This document shows positions 63,565 through 64,000 of a DNA stretch of 64,000 bases, piece after piece. This DNA comes from RYN-133 sp963754285. Lineage in GTDB: Bacteria > Actinomycetota > Actinomycetes > Mycobacteriales > Jatrophihabitantaceae. The notes beneath the pieces are model-generated. The model made no database searches. It was not told where the DNA came from and saw nothing but the letters and a program-made list of their open reading frames with translations. The stretch lies in NCBI GenBank assembly GCA_963754285.1, contig CAVWFN010000013.1:58396-122395 (forward strand), read 5' to 3'. The first letter of the stretch is position 1. Each line of letters opens with the position of its first letter. A program made the position numbers and the translations under genes.

Positions 63565-64000
63565 GTGGTATCCAGCCAGAAAGCTGACGAAGTTTCCGAC
63601 GCCGACATCACGTCGACGCGTGGCAAGACCGCCGTAGCGGCCGGGACGGCCACCAAGCGGACGACCGCGGCGGTCAAGCCCGCCGCGAAGAAGGCGGCGC
63701 CGGCGAAGAAGTCAGCGCCGAAGGCGGCGGCGACGCCGAGCGCTGCCAAGGACGCCGGGACGAAGGAAGCTGCGAAGAAGGCGCCCGCGAAGGGCGCCGC
63801 CAAGGCGGCGACCAAAACGGCGGGCAAGGCAGCAGCCACAAAGGCCGCGGCCAGCGCAGACGGCAAGAAGGAAACCGCCGGCGCCGAGGCCGCCGAGGGC
63901 GACGACGAGTCCGACCCAAGTGAGGCCGACGTCAGCTCCGACGGCGAAGAGTCCTCGGAGTTCACCTGGGACGACGAGGAAGAGTCCGAGGCGCTGCGGC
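63565..64000 (+). CDS. sigA: Primary sigma factor, right-arm copy, cut by window end
   Basis: The first 145 residues of SigA from GTG 63565: Lys/Ala/Pro-rich N-terminus and the acidic stretch, up to EESEALR. It differs from the left copy at a handful of bases, one of which changes Gly to Ser (AAASADG). The rest lies beyond the window. Confidence 0.93.
   Translation, partial: MVSSQKADEVSDADITSTRGKTAVAAGTATKRTTAAVKPAAKKAAPAKKSAPKAAATPSAAKDAGTKEAAKKAPAKGAAKAATKTAGKAAATKAAASADGKKETAGAEAAEGDDESDPSEADVSSDGEESSEFTWDDEEESEALR

Larger units (their letters stand above)
36844..64000. repeat. Giant perfect-centre inverted repeat
   Basis: Everything from 50,445 rightwards is the reverse complement of what lies leftwards. 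The centre is a 12-bp palindrome, GTCGCGCGCGAC at 50,439-50,450, and the arms start with no spacer. Positions pair by adding to 100,889 at the centre and to 100,844 at sigA, so the left arm is 45 bases longer over 13 kb. All twelve gene pairs from dxs to sigA, plus the SDR gene, appear in mirrored order. The right arm leaves the window. Confidence 0.95.

Noticed and set aside
36844..64000. Terminal inverted repeat or hairpin telomere of a linear replicon
   Set aside because: The fold lies inside a core metabolic gene, arms are unequal in quality, one inner arm is from a diverged genome, and no telomere-type palindromes or telomere protein genes are seen.
1..64000. Insertion sequences, prophage, CRISPR arrays, tRNA or rRNA genes
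   Set aside because: No transposase, integrase or phage proteins, no regularly spaced repeats, and no tRNA or rRNA sequence that I can recognise by eye. A tRNA scan would be needed to exclude a single tRNA.

Overview
The window is very GC-rich DNA from an actinobacterium (Actinomycetota). The gene content and order say so directly. An AdoCbl-dependent ribonucleotide reductase, sigB next to a DtxR/IdeR repressor, YihY/DUF3039/DUF3099, and then sigA, ppgK, suhB, cei, DUF4193, DUF3093, dut, DUF3710, an OB-fold protein, DUF3159, two TrkA-type proteins, a KimA-like permease, a TrmA-like methyltransferase and dxs reproduce the order and strands of the Mycobacterium tuberculosis Rv2682c-Rv2711 neighbourhood (from memory of that genome). 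Genus cannot be fixed from the sequence alone.

Positions 1-26 kb are ordinary chromosome: nrdJ, small enzymes, an amylosucrase, a secreted NlpC/P60 hydrolase behind a candidate c-di-AMP riboswitch, DUF445 and DUF4393 membrane-associated proteins, a PAP2 phosphatase, a drug/metabolite exporter, yaaA, a NUDIX hydrolase, DUF4192, gltD, ideR-like and sigB-like regulators, dtd, a methyltransferase, YihY and an XPB-type helicase. Several genes carry single-base frameshifts that look like consensus errors.

Positions 26.4-35.8 kb hold the most interesting biology: a set of genes on one strand, with the last seven overlapping or nearly touching. They encode a methyltransferase, a CDP-alcohol phosphatidyltransferase/sulfatase fusion, a small membrane protein, a dehydrogenase of the MDR superfamily without its zinc motifs, a 6-pyruvoyltetrahydropterin-synthase homologue whose catalytic residues are replaced, a family 4 glycosyltransferase, a second methyltransferase, a flippase-like membrane protein, a RibD-type reductase and GTP cyclohydrolase II. 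I infer a pathway that turns GTP into a modified, glycosylated pyrimidine or pterin product, possibly membrane-linked. I know of no established product.

From about 36.8 kb to the end the window is one giant inverted repeat with arms of about 13.1-13.6 kb and no spacer. Its centre lies between 50,444 and 50,445, inside dxs, so both dxs copies are cut at the same codon. The outer 3 kb of the arms are nearly identical. The inner 10 kb of the left arm (about 40.07-50.44 kb) is a diverged, mostly synonymously changed homologue full of one-base indels, while the right arm is largely intact. This looks like a fold-back chimera plus strain mixing in a long-read assembly, not a real duplication. The right-arm genes should be read as the reliable version of the locus, and the left-arm genes from 40.5 to 50.4 kb as an error-laden relative.
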